The notes under the pieces were generated by a model that was not told the DNA's origin, made no database searches, and saw only the letters and a list, made by a program, of their open reading frames with translations. DNA of 64,000 bases from Chloroflexota bacterium. GTDB lineage: Bacteria; Chloroflexota; Limnocylindria; Limnocylindrales; CSP1-4. Of this stretch, positions 8,665 to 20,480 are shown one piece after another (position 1 is the stretch's first letter; each line of letters starts with the position of its first letter). Both the position numbers and the translations under genes were made by a program. The stretch covers positions 39,029-103,028 of the forward strand of contig PLLE01000041.1 of assembly GCA_003141245.1 (NCBI GenBank), given 5' to 3'.

Positions 8665-9111
8665 ATGTCGCTGAACAAGGCGATGATCATCGGCAATCTC
8701 GGACGCGACCCGGAGATGCGGTATACGCCCAATGGGCAGGCCGTGACGCAGTTCACGGTCGCCGTCAACCGCAACTACAAAGACGCCAGCGGGGAGTGGA
8801 AGGAAGAGACCGAGTGGTTCCGGGTGGTTGCCTGGGGCCCGCTCGCGGAGCGGACCGCCGAGTACCTCCGAAAGGGCCGCAAGGTCTACGTCGAAGGTCG
8901 GCTCCAGACCCGTTCGTGGGAAGACAAGGACGGTCAGAAGCGGTACACCACCGAGCTGGTCGCGAACACGGTCACGGGCCTCGATCCGCGACCGCGCGAG
9001 GACGGGGCTCCGGCTCCCGAGGCCGCCGGAGCGCGGCCCGCACGCGGTGGCGCCCCGGCCGCGCCGTCCGACGACTTCGGCTCGAACGACCTGGACGAAC
9101 TCCCGTTCTGA
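8665..9111 (+). CDS. ssb: Single-stranded DNA-binding protein
   Basis: MSLNKAMIIGNLGRDPEMRYTPNGQAVTQFTVAVNRNYKD...DDFGSNDLDELPF acidic tail. Confidence 0.98.
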   Translation: MSLNKAMIIGNLGRDPEMRYTPNGQAVTQFTVAVNRNYKDASGEWKEETEWFRVVAWGPLAERTAEYLRKGRKVYVEGRLQTRSWEDKDGQKRYTTELVANTVTGLDPRPREDGAPAPEAAGARPARGGAPAAPSDDFGSNDLDELPF

Positions 9112-9197
9112 ACTGCGCCGGTCCAGCGCCCACCATCTGACGAACCCAACCGCCGCGCCCCACGCGTGGCCAACGCGAACAAAGGAAGTCCACCGAG

Positions 9198-9476
9198 ATG
9201 CCCATGAATCCTCGCGAGAAGACCAGTCGCAAACGTGATGACATGTACCGCGATCGCCGCCGCCGCAAGGTGTGCACGTTCTGCGCGGACAAGACCGTGG
9301 CGATCGACTACAAGGAAGTGAACCGGCTGCGGCGCTACCTCTCCGAGCGCGCCAAGATCGAGCCGCGACGCAAGACCGGCACCTGCGCCAACCATCAGCG
9401 CCAGCTCGCCGTTGCCCTGAAGCGGGCCCGCATCGTCGCCCTGCTTCCCTACGCGCCCCAGCACGTTCGGCCCTAG
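9198..9476 (+). CDS. rpsR: 30S ribosomal protein S18
   Basis: [71 protein letters not shown]. Confidence 0.97.
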   Translation: MPMNPREKTSRKRDDMYRDRRRRKVCTFCADKTVAIDYKEVNRLRRYLSERAKIEPRRKTGTCANHQRQLAVALKRARIVALLPYAPQHVRP

Positions 9477-9550
9477 CACGTTCGGCGCCGACTCGATCGA
9501 GTCCGGCGTGCCGGCCCGGGTCGGCGCCGTCCAGCCGGGCTGATCGGGCA

Positions 9551-10387
9551 GTGGCCGAGCTGCTGCTCCTGGTTTCCGGCGGCGGCGTAGCGGGCGCCTT
9601 CGGCGCGCTGCTCGGCCTCGGCGGCGGGGTGCTGATCGTCCCGCTGCTCACGCTCGGCTTCGGATTGCCGCTTCGAGAGGCGGTCGGCGCGAGCCTGGTC
9701 TGCGTCATCGTGACCAGCAGTGCGGCCGCCTCCGTGTATCTCGAGCGCGACGTCGCGAACCTGCGACTCGGCATGACGCTCGAGATGTTCACCGCGTCGG
9801 CGGCCCTGGCAGGCGGTCTGGTTGCATTCGCGCTGCCGGACCGTGCACTGGCCCTCATGTTCGCGGCGCTGCTGCTCTACGTGGCGGCCACGATGGCGCG
9901 CGGCCGCGGTGCCGATCTCGCCGTGAAGCCTGCGCCCGACGATCCCGAAGCTCTGGCGCCGGCTCCGGCCGAGGCGCCCGGCAACGGCCTGGCCGCCTCC
10001 CTCTCGGGTCCCGGCTACCGCGTGCGCAATCTAGGCCGCGGCGTTCTCGGCAGTCTGGTGGCGGGAATCGTCTCCGCGCTCTTCGGAGTGGGCGGAGGCA
10101 TCGTCAAGGTGCCCTTGATGAACCTGGCGATGGGCGTGCCGCTGCGCGTCGCCACGGCCACCAGCAACCTCATGATCGGCGTGACCGCCTCTGCGGGCGG
10201 GCTGATCTACCTCCTGCGCGGCGGCATCGATCCGTATGTCGCGGCCCCGCTGGCCGTCGGAGTCTTTGCCGGGGCGAGTCTGGCCTCTCGCATGGCCGAT
10301 CGAGTGGATCTTCGACTGCTTCGCGTGCTCTTCGTGGCCGTGCTGGTCGTTACGGCTACGCAGATGGCTCTGAAGGGGCTCCCATGA
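9551..10387 (+). CDS. Sulfite exporter TauE/SafE family protein (GTG start)
   Basis: In ORF 9272..10387; GAFGALLGLGGGVLIVPLLTLGFGLPLREAVGASLVCVIVTSSAAASVYLERDVANLRLGMTLE; second half GVGGGIVKVPLMNLAMGVPLRVATATSNLMIGVTA. Confidence 0.92.
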   Translation: MAELLLLVSGGGVAGAFGALLGLGGGVLIVPLLTLGFGLPLREAVGASLVCVIVTSSAAASVYLERDVANLRLGMTLEMFTASAALAGGLVAFALPDRALALMFAALLLYVAATMARGRGADLAVKPAPDDPEALAPAPAEAPGNGLAASLSGPGYRVRNLGRGVLGSLVAGIVSALFGVGGGIVKVPLMNLAMGVPLRVATATSNLMIGVTASAGGLIYLLRGGIDPYVAAPLAVGVFAGASLASRMADRVDLRLLRVLFVAVLVVTATQMALKGLP

Positions 10388-10734
10388 GGGCTTCGCGCCT
10401 GGAGAGGAAGGTCGGCCTTGTGCTCGCCGTCGGGTCCGCGGTCAGCGTCGGGCTGTTGACGCTGGGCATAGTCGCGATGGGAGCCTCCCAAATCGGACCG
10501 CTGGACCGACCCTTCCCGCGGTTCGACCTGGGTCGCGTTCCAGCCGACCTGGCGGCCACCGAGCCGGCCGGATTCCTGTGGCTCGGGCTTCTTGCTGTGA
10601 TACTGACGCCGTCTGTTCGGGTGGCTGCGTCACTCGTGGGCTTTGCCGCGTCGGGCGAGCGCCGGATGGCGGTTGTAGCCTTGATCGGGCTGGCGATCAT
10701 CTGCCTGAGCGCCATCCTGGGAGCCGGAGGCTGA
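10384..10734 (+). CDS. DUF1634 family membrane protein
   Basis: ATGA overlap with TauE; three TM segments; DUF1634 proteins are typical TauE/SafE neighbours. Confidence 0.75.
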   Translation: MRASRLERKVGLVLAVGSAVSVGLLTLGIVAMGASQIGPLDRPFPRFDLGRVPADLAATEPAGFLWLGLLAVILTPSVRVAASLVGFAASGERRMAVVALIGLAIICLSAILGAGG

Positions 10735-10736
10735 GC

Positions 10737-11780
10737 TTGGACGTCGTCATCCTCGTCGTATCCTTCGCCATCATCCTCAGCGGCGCCGAGCTGTTCACCA
10801 ACGGGATCGAGTGGTTCGGTCGAAAGCTCGAGCTGGCCGAGGGAGCTGTCGGGTCGGTCCTGGCGGCGGTGGGGACGGCTCTTCCCGAGACGATGATCCC
10901 GTTCATCGCCATCATCTTCGGCGGCGGGGTGGCGGCCAGCGAGGTCGGCGTCGGCGCCATCCTGGGCGCCCCCTTCATGCTCTCGACCCTGGCCATGTTC
11001 GTCACCGGCGCCGCGGTTCTGCTGATGCGAAAGCGCCGCGCCAATCGCGAGGCCCTGGTGGTCAATCCCGGGGTCCTCGGCCACGACATGGCCTACTTCG
11101 CCGTCGCGTATGCGATCGCGGTGGGCGCCGCCCTGCTGCCCGTGGATCTGGTTCTTCCACGCCAGCTGACGGCCATCGTCCTGCTCGGCATCTACGGTTG
11201 GTATGTCCTGGGCCACCTTCGAGCCCAGGCTGCCGAGGAGGCCCAGCTCGCGCCCTTACGCTTCCACCGGCTCGACCGGCGCGGACCGGCTCACCCCGAG
11301 CCGCCGCGCCTGCGGATCGTGTCGCTCCAGGTTCTCGTCGCGCTGGCCTGCATCATCGGCGGAGCCTGGGGCTTCGTGCAGGGGGTGGAGGACATGTCGC
11401 GGTCCTTCGGCCTCAACGGAACGCTGCTGGCGCTGATCGTCGCCCCGATCGCCACGGAGCTGCCCGAGAAGCTGAATAGCGTTATCTGGGTCCGCCAGGG
11501 CAAGGACACGCTGGCGATGGGCAACATCACCGGGGCGATGGTCTTCCAGAGCGCCATTCCGACCTCGATCGGGCTCGTCTTCGCGCCGCAGATCTGGTCG
11601 GCCTCGAGCGCCGGCATCGCCTTCGCGTCGGCAGGTATCACGTTCCTCTCGTCGGCCGCGATCGTCCTGCCGATGCTGCTGCGGCGCCGGCTCGACGGCC
11701 GGGCTCTTCTCGTCGGCGGAGTGTTCTATCTCGTCTATCTGGCGGTGGTGATCGCCACGCTCGCCGGCGGCCACGCCTGA
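10737..11780 (+). CDS. Sodium:calcium antiporter (CaCA family), TTG start
   Basis: In ORF 10578..11780; SFAIILSGAELFTNGIEWFGRKLELAEGAVGSVLAAVGTALPETMIPFIAI and a second repeat GTLLALIVAPIATELPEKLNSVIW. Confidence 0.88.
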   Translation: MDVVILVVSFAIILSGAELFTNGIEWFGRKLELAEGAVGSVLAAVGTALPETMIPFIAIIFGGGVAASEVGVGAILGAPFMLSTLAMFVTGAAVLLMRKRRANREALVVNPGVLGHDMAYFAVAYAIAVGAALLPVDLVLPRQLTAIVLLGIYGWYVLGHLRAQAAEEAQLAPLRFHRLDRRGPAHPEPPRLRIVSLQVLVALACIIGGAWGFVQGVEDMSRSFGLNGTLLALIVAPIATELPEKLNSVIWVRQGKDTLAMGNITGAMVFQSAIPTSIGLVFAPQIWSASSAGIAFASAGITFLSSAAIVLPMLLRRRLDGRALLVGGVFYLVYLAVVIATLAGGHA

Positions 11781-11808
11781 CGAGACCCGCTCTCGGGTAG
11801 GTCCCTGG

Positions 11809-11846
11809 TCGAGGGTCGGGCCGTTCGAGGGTCGGGCCGCTATACT
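11809..11846 (+). promoter_or_regulatory. Direct repeat TCGAGGGTCGGGCCGT x2 abutting a TATACT -10 element upstream of ilvE
   Basis: 15-bp identical repeats at 11809-11823 and 11825-11839; TATACT 11841-11846. Confidence 0.5.
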
Positions 11847-11863
11847 CGGCTACAAGCTGGCTC

Positions 11864-12874
11864 ATGCTGGCGGTAAGCATCAGGAGCGCCGATTCGATGG
11901 TCACGGAGCATGTTTCGGCCACCGCTGCGAGTCAGGCGACGACGCCGGATCAGTCCACTTTCGTCTGCTACTTCCAGGGTGACTACGTAAGGCTTGGCGA
12001 GGCGAAGGTCTCGATCATGACCCACGCCTTCCTGTATGGGACAGCGGTTTTCGAGGGAATTCGAGCCTATTGGAACGCAGACGAGAAGCAGCTGTACGCG
12101 CTCCGGATCAAGGAGCACATCGTCCGGCTCCGCAACTCGAGCCGAATCATGCTCATGGCCGAGCTGCCGTCGGTCGAGGAGTTCACCGAGATCGTCAAGC
12201 AGGTGCTGCGGCGGAACCACTTCCACGAGGACACCTACGTTCGGCCGTCGGTCTACAAGAGCACCCAGGCGATCGGCGTCAAGCTCCACGGGCTCTCCCA
12301 CGATTTCTATGTCCTCGCCGTGCCGATGGGCGATTACATCGACACGAAGAGGGGAATCTCGACCGGGACTGTCTCGTGGCGCCGCACCAGCGACATCTCG
12401 ATCCCGTCTCGTAGCAAGATCACCGGTAGCTACGTGAATCCAGCCTTCTCCAAGACCGAGGCGATGCTCAACGGCTTCGACGAGGCGATCGTGCTGACCG
12501 CCGACGGACACGTCTCCGAGGGCTCGGCCGAGAACCTGTTCATGGTCCGCGACGGCGTCCTGATCACGCCGCCCGTGAGCGACGACATCCTCGAAGGAAT
12601 CACGCGGGCCGGCATCATGGAGATAGCCACCCACCTGGGGATCCCTTTCAAGGAGCGCCACATAGATCGGACCGAGCTGTACATCGCCGACGAGGTCTTC
12701 CTCTGCGGCACCGGCGCGCAGGTTTCGCCGGTGTCTTCGGTGGATCACCGCCCGGTGGGTGACGGCCGTGTCGGACCGATCTCGCGACAGATAGGCAAGA
12801 CCTATTTCGACGCGGTCCGGGGGCGCCTCGACGACTTCCGGCACTGGGTCACGCCGATCTACACGGGTGAGTGA
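11864..12874 (+). CDS. ilvE: Branched-chain amino acid aminotransferase (start may be 11897)
   Basis: VRLGEAKVSIMTHAFLYGTAVFEGIRAYWN..., SEGSAENLFMVRDGVLITPPVSDDILEGITRAGIME. Confidence 0.95.
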   Translation: MLAVSIRSADSMVTEHVSATAASQATTPDQSTFVCYFQGDYVRLGEAKVSIMTHAFLYGTAVFEGIRAYWNADEKQLYALRIKEHIVRLRNSSRIMLMAELPSVEEFTEIVKQVLRRNHFHEDTYVRPSVYKSTQAIGVKLHGLSHDFYVLAVPMGDYIDTKRGISTGTVSWRRTSDISIPSRSKITGSYVNPAFSKTEAMLNGFDEAIVLTADGHVSEGSAENLFMVRDGVLITPPVSDDILEGITRAGIMEIATHLGIPFKERHIDRTELYIADEVFLCGTGAQVSPVSSVDHRPVGDGRVGPISRQIGKTYFDAVRGRLDDFRHWVTPIYTGE

Positions 12875-14597
12875 GCTAGCCGCGCGCGATTCGTCAGCCG
12901 TCCGGCCAGTCGGGGCCGCCGATGAGGCCAAGGCGCAGGTCGAGAAGAAGGTCGCGCGCCACGTCCGCATCCTCGAGATCATCCCGGGGATTGTCACCTG
13001 GCTCCTGATCCTGGGTCCGATCCCGCTCTCGCTGCGGTACCCGCAGATCGTGGGCATCTTCGTCCTGTGCTTCGACTGCTACTGGCTCTATCGCGCCGTT
13101 GAGCTTTCGGTCAGCGTTGCGATCTCGTTCCGGCGGGTACGCAAGGTCATGGCGGTCGACTGGCGCCAGCGCGCCTTTGCCCTGGGCGCGCCGCAGGCGC
13201 GGTTCGACGAGCTGACCGGGCTGATCCAGGTCGTCGGCGAGCGGGCCGAGGAACTGCGCCGGTCCGGCCAGAAGCTGGCCGCTCGAGGTGGCCGCCGCGA
13301 GCAGCGGCGCCTCATCGAGGAGCAGCACGGCCTGGAGCGGATCCAGCGGCTGATGGCCCTCGGCGAGCCGATTCCCGATCCGCGCGAGATCTGGCACGTC
13401 GCCCTCATCCCCACGTATACCGAGCCGTACGAGAAGCTCTATCAGACGATCAAGGCGCTGGCCGAGTCCGACTACCCGCGCGACCTGCGGATGGTCGCGA
13501 TCATCACCCGCGAGACGGACCTGCAGGGCCGCGAGAACGTGGCGAAGCTGCGAGAGGTCTTCGGCTCCAAGTTCTGCCACTTCTTCCACATCCTCGACCC
13601 GCTCGAGCCGGGCGTCGTCGTCGGTAAGTCGAGCGCCATGGCCTACGGCGGCCGGTGGTTGTACCGAGAGTTGACCGAGCTCGGCTTCGACCCCAGGAAG
13701 GTCATCGTCACCGACCTGGACTCGGACTACCGCGTCCATCCGCAGTACTTCGGCTACCTGACGTACGCGTTCGTGGCCGACCGTGACCGCTACCGCCGTC
13801 TCTACCAGCCGATCCCGATGTTCCACAACAATCTGTGGCAATGCCCGCTGCCGGTCCGGCTGATCGCCGTGAGTACGACGCACGTCCAGATGTGGCGGCA
13901 CCTCACGCCGGAACGGCTGGTCAGCTTCAGCTCTTACGCAGTCTCGCTGCAGACCATCCACGACGTGGATTACTGGGCGACGGACGCTATCCCCGAGGAC
14001 AGCCGCTTCTACTGGAAGAGCTTCTTCCGCTACAGCGGGCAGTTCCGGGCCGTGCCGCTCTTCATCCCCGTGTATGGAGACGCGGTTCGCGCCCGCTCAT
14101 ACCCGCGCAGCTTGGTTCAGCAGTACACCCAGATTCGGCGCTGGGCCTGGGGCATCACGGACATCCCGTACTACATCGCCAACGCTTTGCAGCACTCCGA
14201 GATCCCGCTTCGCGAGCGCATCGGGCGGTTGATGTCGCTCTGGGGCGACCACATCAACTGGGCCGTGGCGCCGTTCATCCTGGTGTTCGGGGCCAACCTC
14301 CCGCTCATGCTCAACGACTCGTTCCGGCCGACAACTCTGGGTCAGCAGCTGCCGATGTACGCGGCCTGGCTGCTCACTGGGGCCCTTGCGGCGCTGATCG
14401 TGCTGGTCTTCATCGAGGATCAGCTGGCGCCGCCGCGGCCGAGGGAGTGGGGGATCGGAATGAGACTCGTCTCGTGGCTGCAGTGGCTGTGTCTGCCGGT
14501 GGTAGGGATCGTCTTCACGAACCTGCCGGCCCTCGATGCCCAGACGCGGCTGCTGACGGGGCGTTACCTGGAGTACAGAGTCACCGAGAAGGCCTGA
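12867..14597 (+). CDS. Membrane-bound glycosyltransferase family 2-like protein
   Basis: TM segments at both ends; VALIPTYTEPYEKLYQTIKAL, VIVTDLDSDYRVHPQYFGYLTYAF, QIRRWAWGITDIPYY. Confidence 0.8.
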   Translation: MSELAARDSSAVRPVGAADEAKAQVEKKVARHVRILEIIPGIVTWLLILGPIPLSLRYPQIVGIFVLCFDCYWLYRAVELSVSVAISFRRVRKVMAVDWRQRAFALGAPQARFDELTGLIQVVGERAEELRRSGQKLAARGGRREQRRLIEEQHGLERIQRLMALGEPIPDPREIWHVALIPTYTEPYEKLYQTIKALAESDYPRDLRMVAIITRETDLQGRENVAKLREVFGSKFCHFFHILDPLEPGVVVGKSSAMAYGGRWLYRELTELGFDPRKVIVTDLDSDYRVHPQYFGYLTYAFVADRDRYRRLYQPIPMFHNNLWQCPLPVRLIAVSTTHVQMWRHLTPERLVSFSSYAVSLQTIHDVDYWATDAIPEDSRFYWKSFFRYSGQFRAVPLFIPVYGDAVRARSYPRSLVQQYTQIRRWAWGITDIPYYIANALQHSEIPLRERIGRLMSLWGDHINWAVAPFILVFGANLPLMLNDSFRPTTLGQQLPMYAAWLLTGALAALIVLVFIEDQLAPPRPREWGIGMRLVSWLQWLCLPVVGIVFTNLPALDAQTRLLTGRYLEYRVTEKA

Positions 14598-14773
14598 CGT
14601 TCGGGGTTACCTTGCGCTGAGGCGTCGAGGTGGCGTACGGACTGCAGTTGTCGTCGGTTCGCTAGGATATCCGTGGATGCGTTCCCGGCACCGCCGCGTC
14701 TGCCGGGCGTGTCGAGCCGCCGACGAGGTCGTCGCCGAATCAGCCCACTCCGCCCAAACGAGCACCGAGGCCG

Positions 14774-18118
<3,345 letters not shown>

Positions 18119-18149
18119 GCTTAGCGGAACATCTACGGAGGCCCCGCCA

Positions 18150-18821
18150 CTGGACCCTATCGAAGCGCAGCCTGAGCCAACAACACAACGCCCGGCGATC
18201 GGCCGGGCGGGGGATCGACGGCGCTACGCCGCCGGGACTCTCTTCGCGGTCCTCGCGACCGCGATCGTCGTCAGCGATCAGCTGCTCAAGCAATGGATCG
18301 TCGCCAACTACGAGCCCTGCGGGCCGACCGAGCCCTGCAGACCGAGCCAGATCGTCGGCGATTGGCTGCGCATCGAGTTCATCCACAACGCCGGTGGGCT
18401 CTTCGGGCTCTTCCAGGGCACGGCGCCCGTCTTCGCTCTGGTCACGATCGTCGTGGTCGGGATCATCGTCGCGATGGAGTTCAGGTGGGGCTGGCGGAGC
18501 CCGCTGATGACGGTGGCACTCGGGCTGCTGCTCGGGGGCGCAATCGGCAACTGTATCGATCGCATCCGGTTCGGCTATGTCGTCGACTTCGCCGACATCG
18601 GCATCGGGACGTTGCGCTGGTACATCTTCAACATCGCCGACGCGGCGGTGACCTGCTTCTTCCTGCTGGTGATTGCGATGTGGATCTTCGCTCCGAAGGC
18701 GTTGTCCTTCATTGGCGACGGTCAAAGTGGCGGAGACGAGGTCAAAGGGGAGTCGCAGGCGGGGGCGGGCACGCAGTCAGCAACTGGCGAGGGCGGCACC
18801 CAGGGGCCGGTGGCGGGATGA
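18150..18821 (+). CDS. lspA: Lipoprotein signal peptidase, apparent CTG start; ORF track shows only the 3' part (18453..18821)
   Basis: In-frame LDPIEAQPEPTTQRP...AIVVSDQLLKQWIVANY...FIHNAGGLFGLFQG...GGAIGNCIDRIRFGYVVDF...YIFNIADAAV; GGAGG 9 nt upstream of CTG. Confidence 0.85.
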   Translation: MDPIEAQPEPTTQRPAIGRAGDRRRYAAGTLFAVLATAIVVSDQLLKQWIVANYEPCGPTEPCRPSQIVGDWLRIEFIHNAGGLFGLFQGTAPVFALVTIVVVGIIVAMEFRWGWRSPLMTVALGLLLGGAIGNCIDRIRFGYVVDFADIGIGTLRWYIFNIADAAVTCFFLLVIAMWIFAPKALSFIGDGQSGGDEVKGESQAGAGTQSATGEGGTQGPVAG

Positions 18822-19804
18822 AGCGACAGACGATCGTCGTGCCCGAGACCGCCGCGGGTCGCGTCGATCGGCTTGTCGCCGATGTCTCAGGACTGTCACG
18901 CAGCTACGTCCAGAAACTCATCTCCGAGGGCCACGTCACCGCGGCGGGCTCCGCCGTCAAGTCCAGCGACACGGTCATCCCGGGCTGGGTTCTGGAGTTG
19001 GTAGTGCCGGACCCCATACCGCTCGAGCTCGAGCCCGAACCCATCCCGCTCTCCGTCGTCTACGAGGACGACGACATGCTGATCGTCGACAAGGCCGCGG
19101 GCCTGGTCGTCCATCCGGCAGCCGGCCATTGGAGCGGAACCCTGGTCAACGCCCTGCTGGCCCGCGACACCGAGTACGGTGGCATCGCCGGGGTCCAGCG
19201 GCCGGGGATCGTACATCGCCTGGATCGGGATACCAGTGGCCTGCTCATGGTCGCCAAGAACGACAAGGCGCAGGCGAGCTTGATGGCGCAGCTGAAGGCG
19301 CGCAGCATCAAGAAGACGTATCTGGGCCTGGCATTGGGGGCAGTGGCCGCCACGACCGGGCGCATCGAGGCGCCGATCGGCCGCGACCCCAACCATCGAA
19401 CCCGGATGGCCGTCGTGCCGGATGGCCGTGAATCGGTGACCGGCTATCGAGTCCGCGAACGACTGGGAGCCTGGACCCTTCTCGAGCTGGACCTGGTGAC
19501 CGGTCGAACGCACCAGATCCGCGTCCACCTGGCGGCCATCGGACACCCTCTCGCGGGCGACCCGATCTACGGGAACGGGACCTCCCGGCGTGGGCCCGAG
19601 GGCAACGCCCGACTCTTCCTGCACAGCTGGCGAATCGAGCTGCAGTCGCCCACCGACGGGCACGTCATTCGCGCCACGGCGCCGTTGCCGCCCGAGCTGG
19701 AATCGGTGCTGGGCGCGTTGCGGGCTCAGCACGATGGGCTGCCCGGGCTGGCCCCGGGTCTCGGGTCTGAGCCGGAGAATCCTGTCCAGGAGCGGGATCG
19801 ATGA
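18818..19804 (+). CDS. rluD: RluA-family ribosomal large subunit pseudouridine synthase (RluD type)
   Basis: S4 domain then VVYEDDDMLIVDKAAGLVVHPAAGHWSGTLVNALL...PGIVHRLDRDTSGLLMVAKND. Confidence 0.95.
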   Translation: MKRQTIVVPETAAGRVDRLVADVSGLSRSYVQKLISEGHVTAAGSAVKSSDTVIPGWVLELVVPDPIPLELEPEPIPLSVVYEDDDMLIVDKAAGLVVHPAAGHWSGTLVNALLARDTEYGGIAGVQRPGIVHRLDRDTSGLLMVAKNDKAQASLMAQLKARSIKKTYLGLALGAVAATTGRIEAPIGRDPNHRTRMAVVPDGRESVTGYRVRERLGAWTLLELDLVTGRTHQIRVHLAAIGHPLAGDPIYGNGTSRRGPEGNARLFLHSWRIELQSPTDGHVIRATAPLPPELESVLGALRAQHDGLPGLAPGLGSEPENPVQERDR

Positions 19805-20457
19805 GCGTGTCACCGCGCGACCAGGATCCTGCCCCGGTCGACGCGGCCTCGGTCGACCCGCCGACGCCGATGCTCGTCATCATCTCGGGGCCGTCGGGCG
19901 TGGGCAAGGACACGATCATCGAGGCTCTGCAGAAGCGTGGCCACTTGCCGGCTTACCACTACGTCGTCACCTGCACCACCCGGCCCCGGCGCCCCAACGA
20001 GATCGACGGCCTCAGCTACATCTTCCTCTCGGTCCCGGAGTTCCTTGCCGTCCGAGATGCCGGCGAGCTGCTCGAGGCGAATGAAGTCCACGGCAACTGG
20101 TACGGCACTCCGCGTGCCGGCGTTCGGGATGCTCTGGCGCGCGGCCAGCACGCCATCCTGAAGATCGATGTCCAGGGTGCCCGGGTGGTCAAGGGCTGCT
20201 CCCCGGACGCGCTCCTGATCTTCGTCATTCCACCGTCGCTGGAGACCCTCCACCAGCACTTGAAGGCACGACGGACCGAGTCGGCCGAACAACTGGAGGT
20301 CCGTCAGCGCGACGCCGCCACCGAACTGGCCCGCAAGGACGACTACGACTACGTGGTGGTAAACGAGGAGAACCGCGTGGATCTGACGGCGGAACGGATC
20401 GAGCAGATCATCACGGCGGAGGAGCGGCGCGGGCCGCGCCGACGGGTGACCGTCTAG
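19801..20457 (+). CDS. gmk: Guanylate kinase
   Basis: LVIISGPSGVGKDTIIEALQKRG...CTTRPRRPNEIDGLSYIFLS. Confidence 0.96.
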   Translation: MSVSPRDQDPAPVDAASVDPPTPMLVIISGPSGVGKDTIIEALQKRGHLPAYHYVVTCTTRPRRPNEIDGLSYIFLSVPEFLAVRDAGELLEANEVHGNWYGTPRAGVRDALARGQHAILKIDVQGARVVKGCSPDALLIFVIPPSLETLHQHLKARRTESAEQLEVRQRDAATELARKDDYDYVVVNEENRVDLTAERIEQIITAEERRGPRRRVTV

Positions 20458-20480
20458 GAGGCCGGCCCGAAGGGTGGTGG

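Noticed and set aside
14641-14773. Possible T-box leader before ileS (CCGGCACCGCCGCGTCTGCCGGGC)
   Set aside because: Lacks the UGGN that must pair with tRNA NCCA and no Stem I features or terminator were seen; only superficial similarity to the T-box core.
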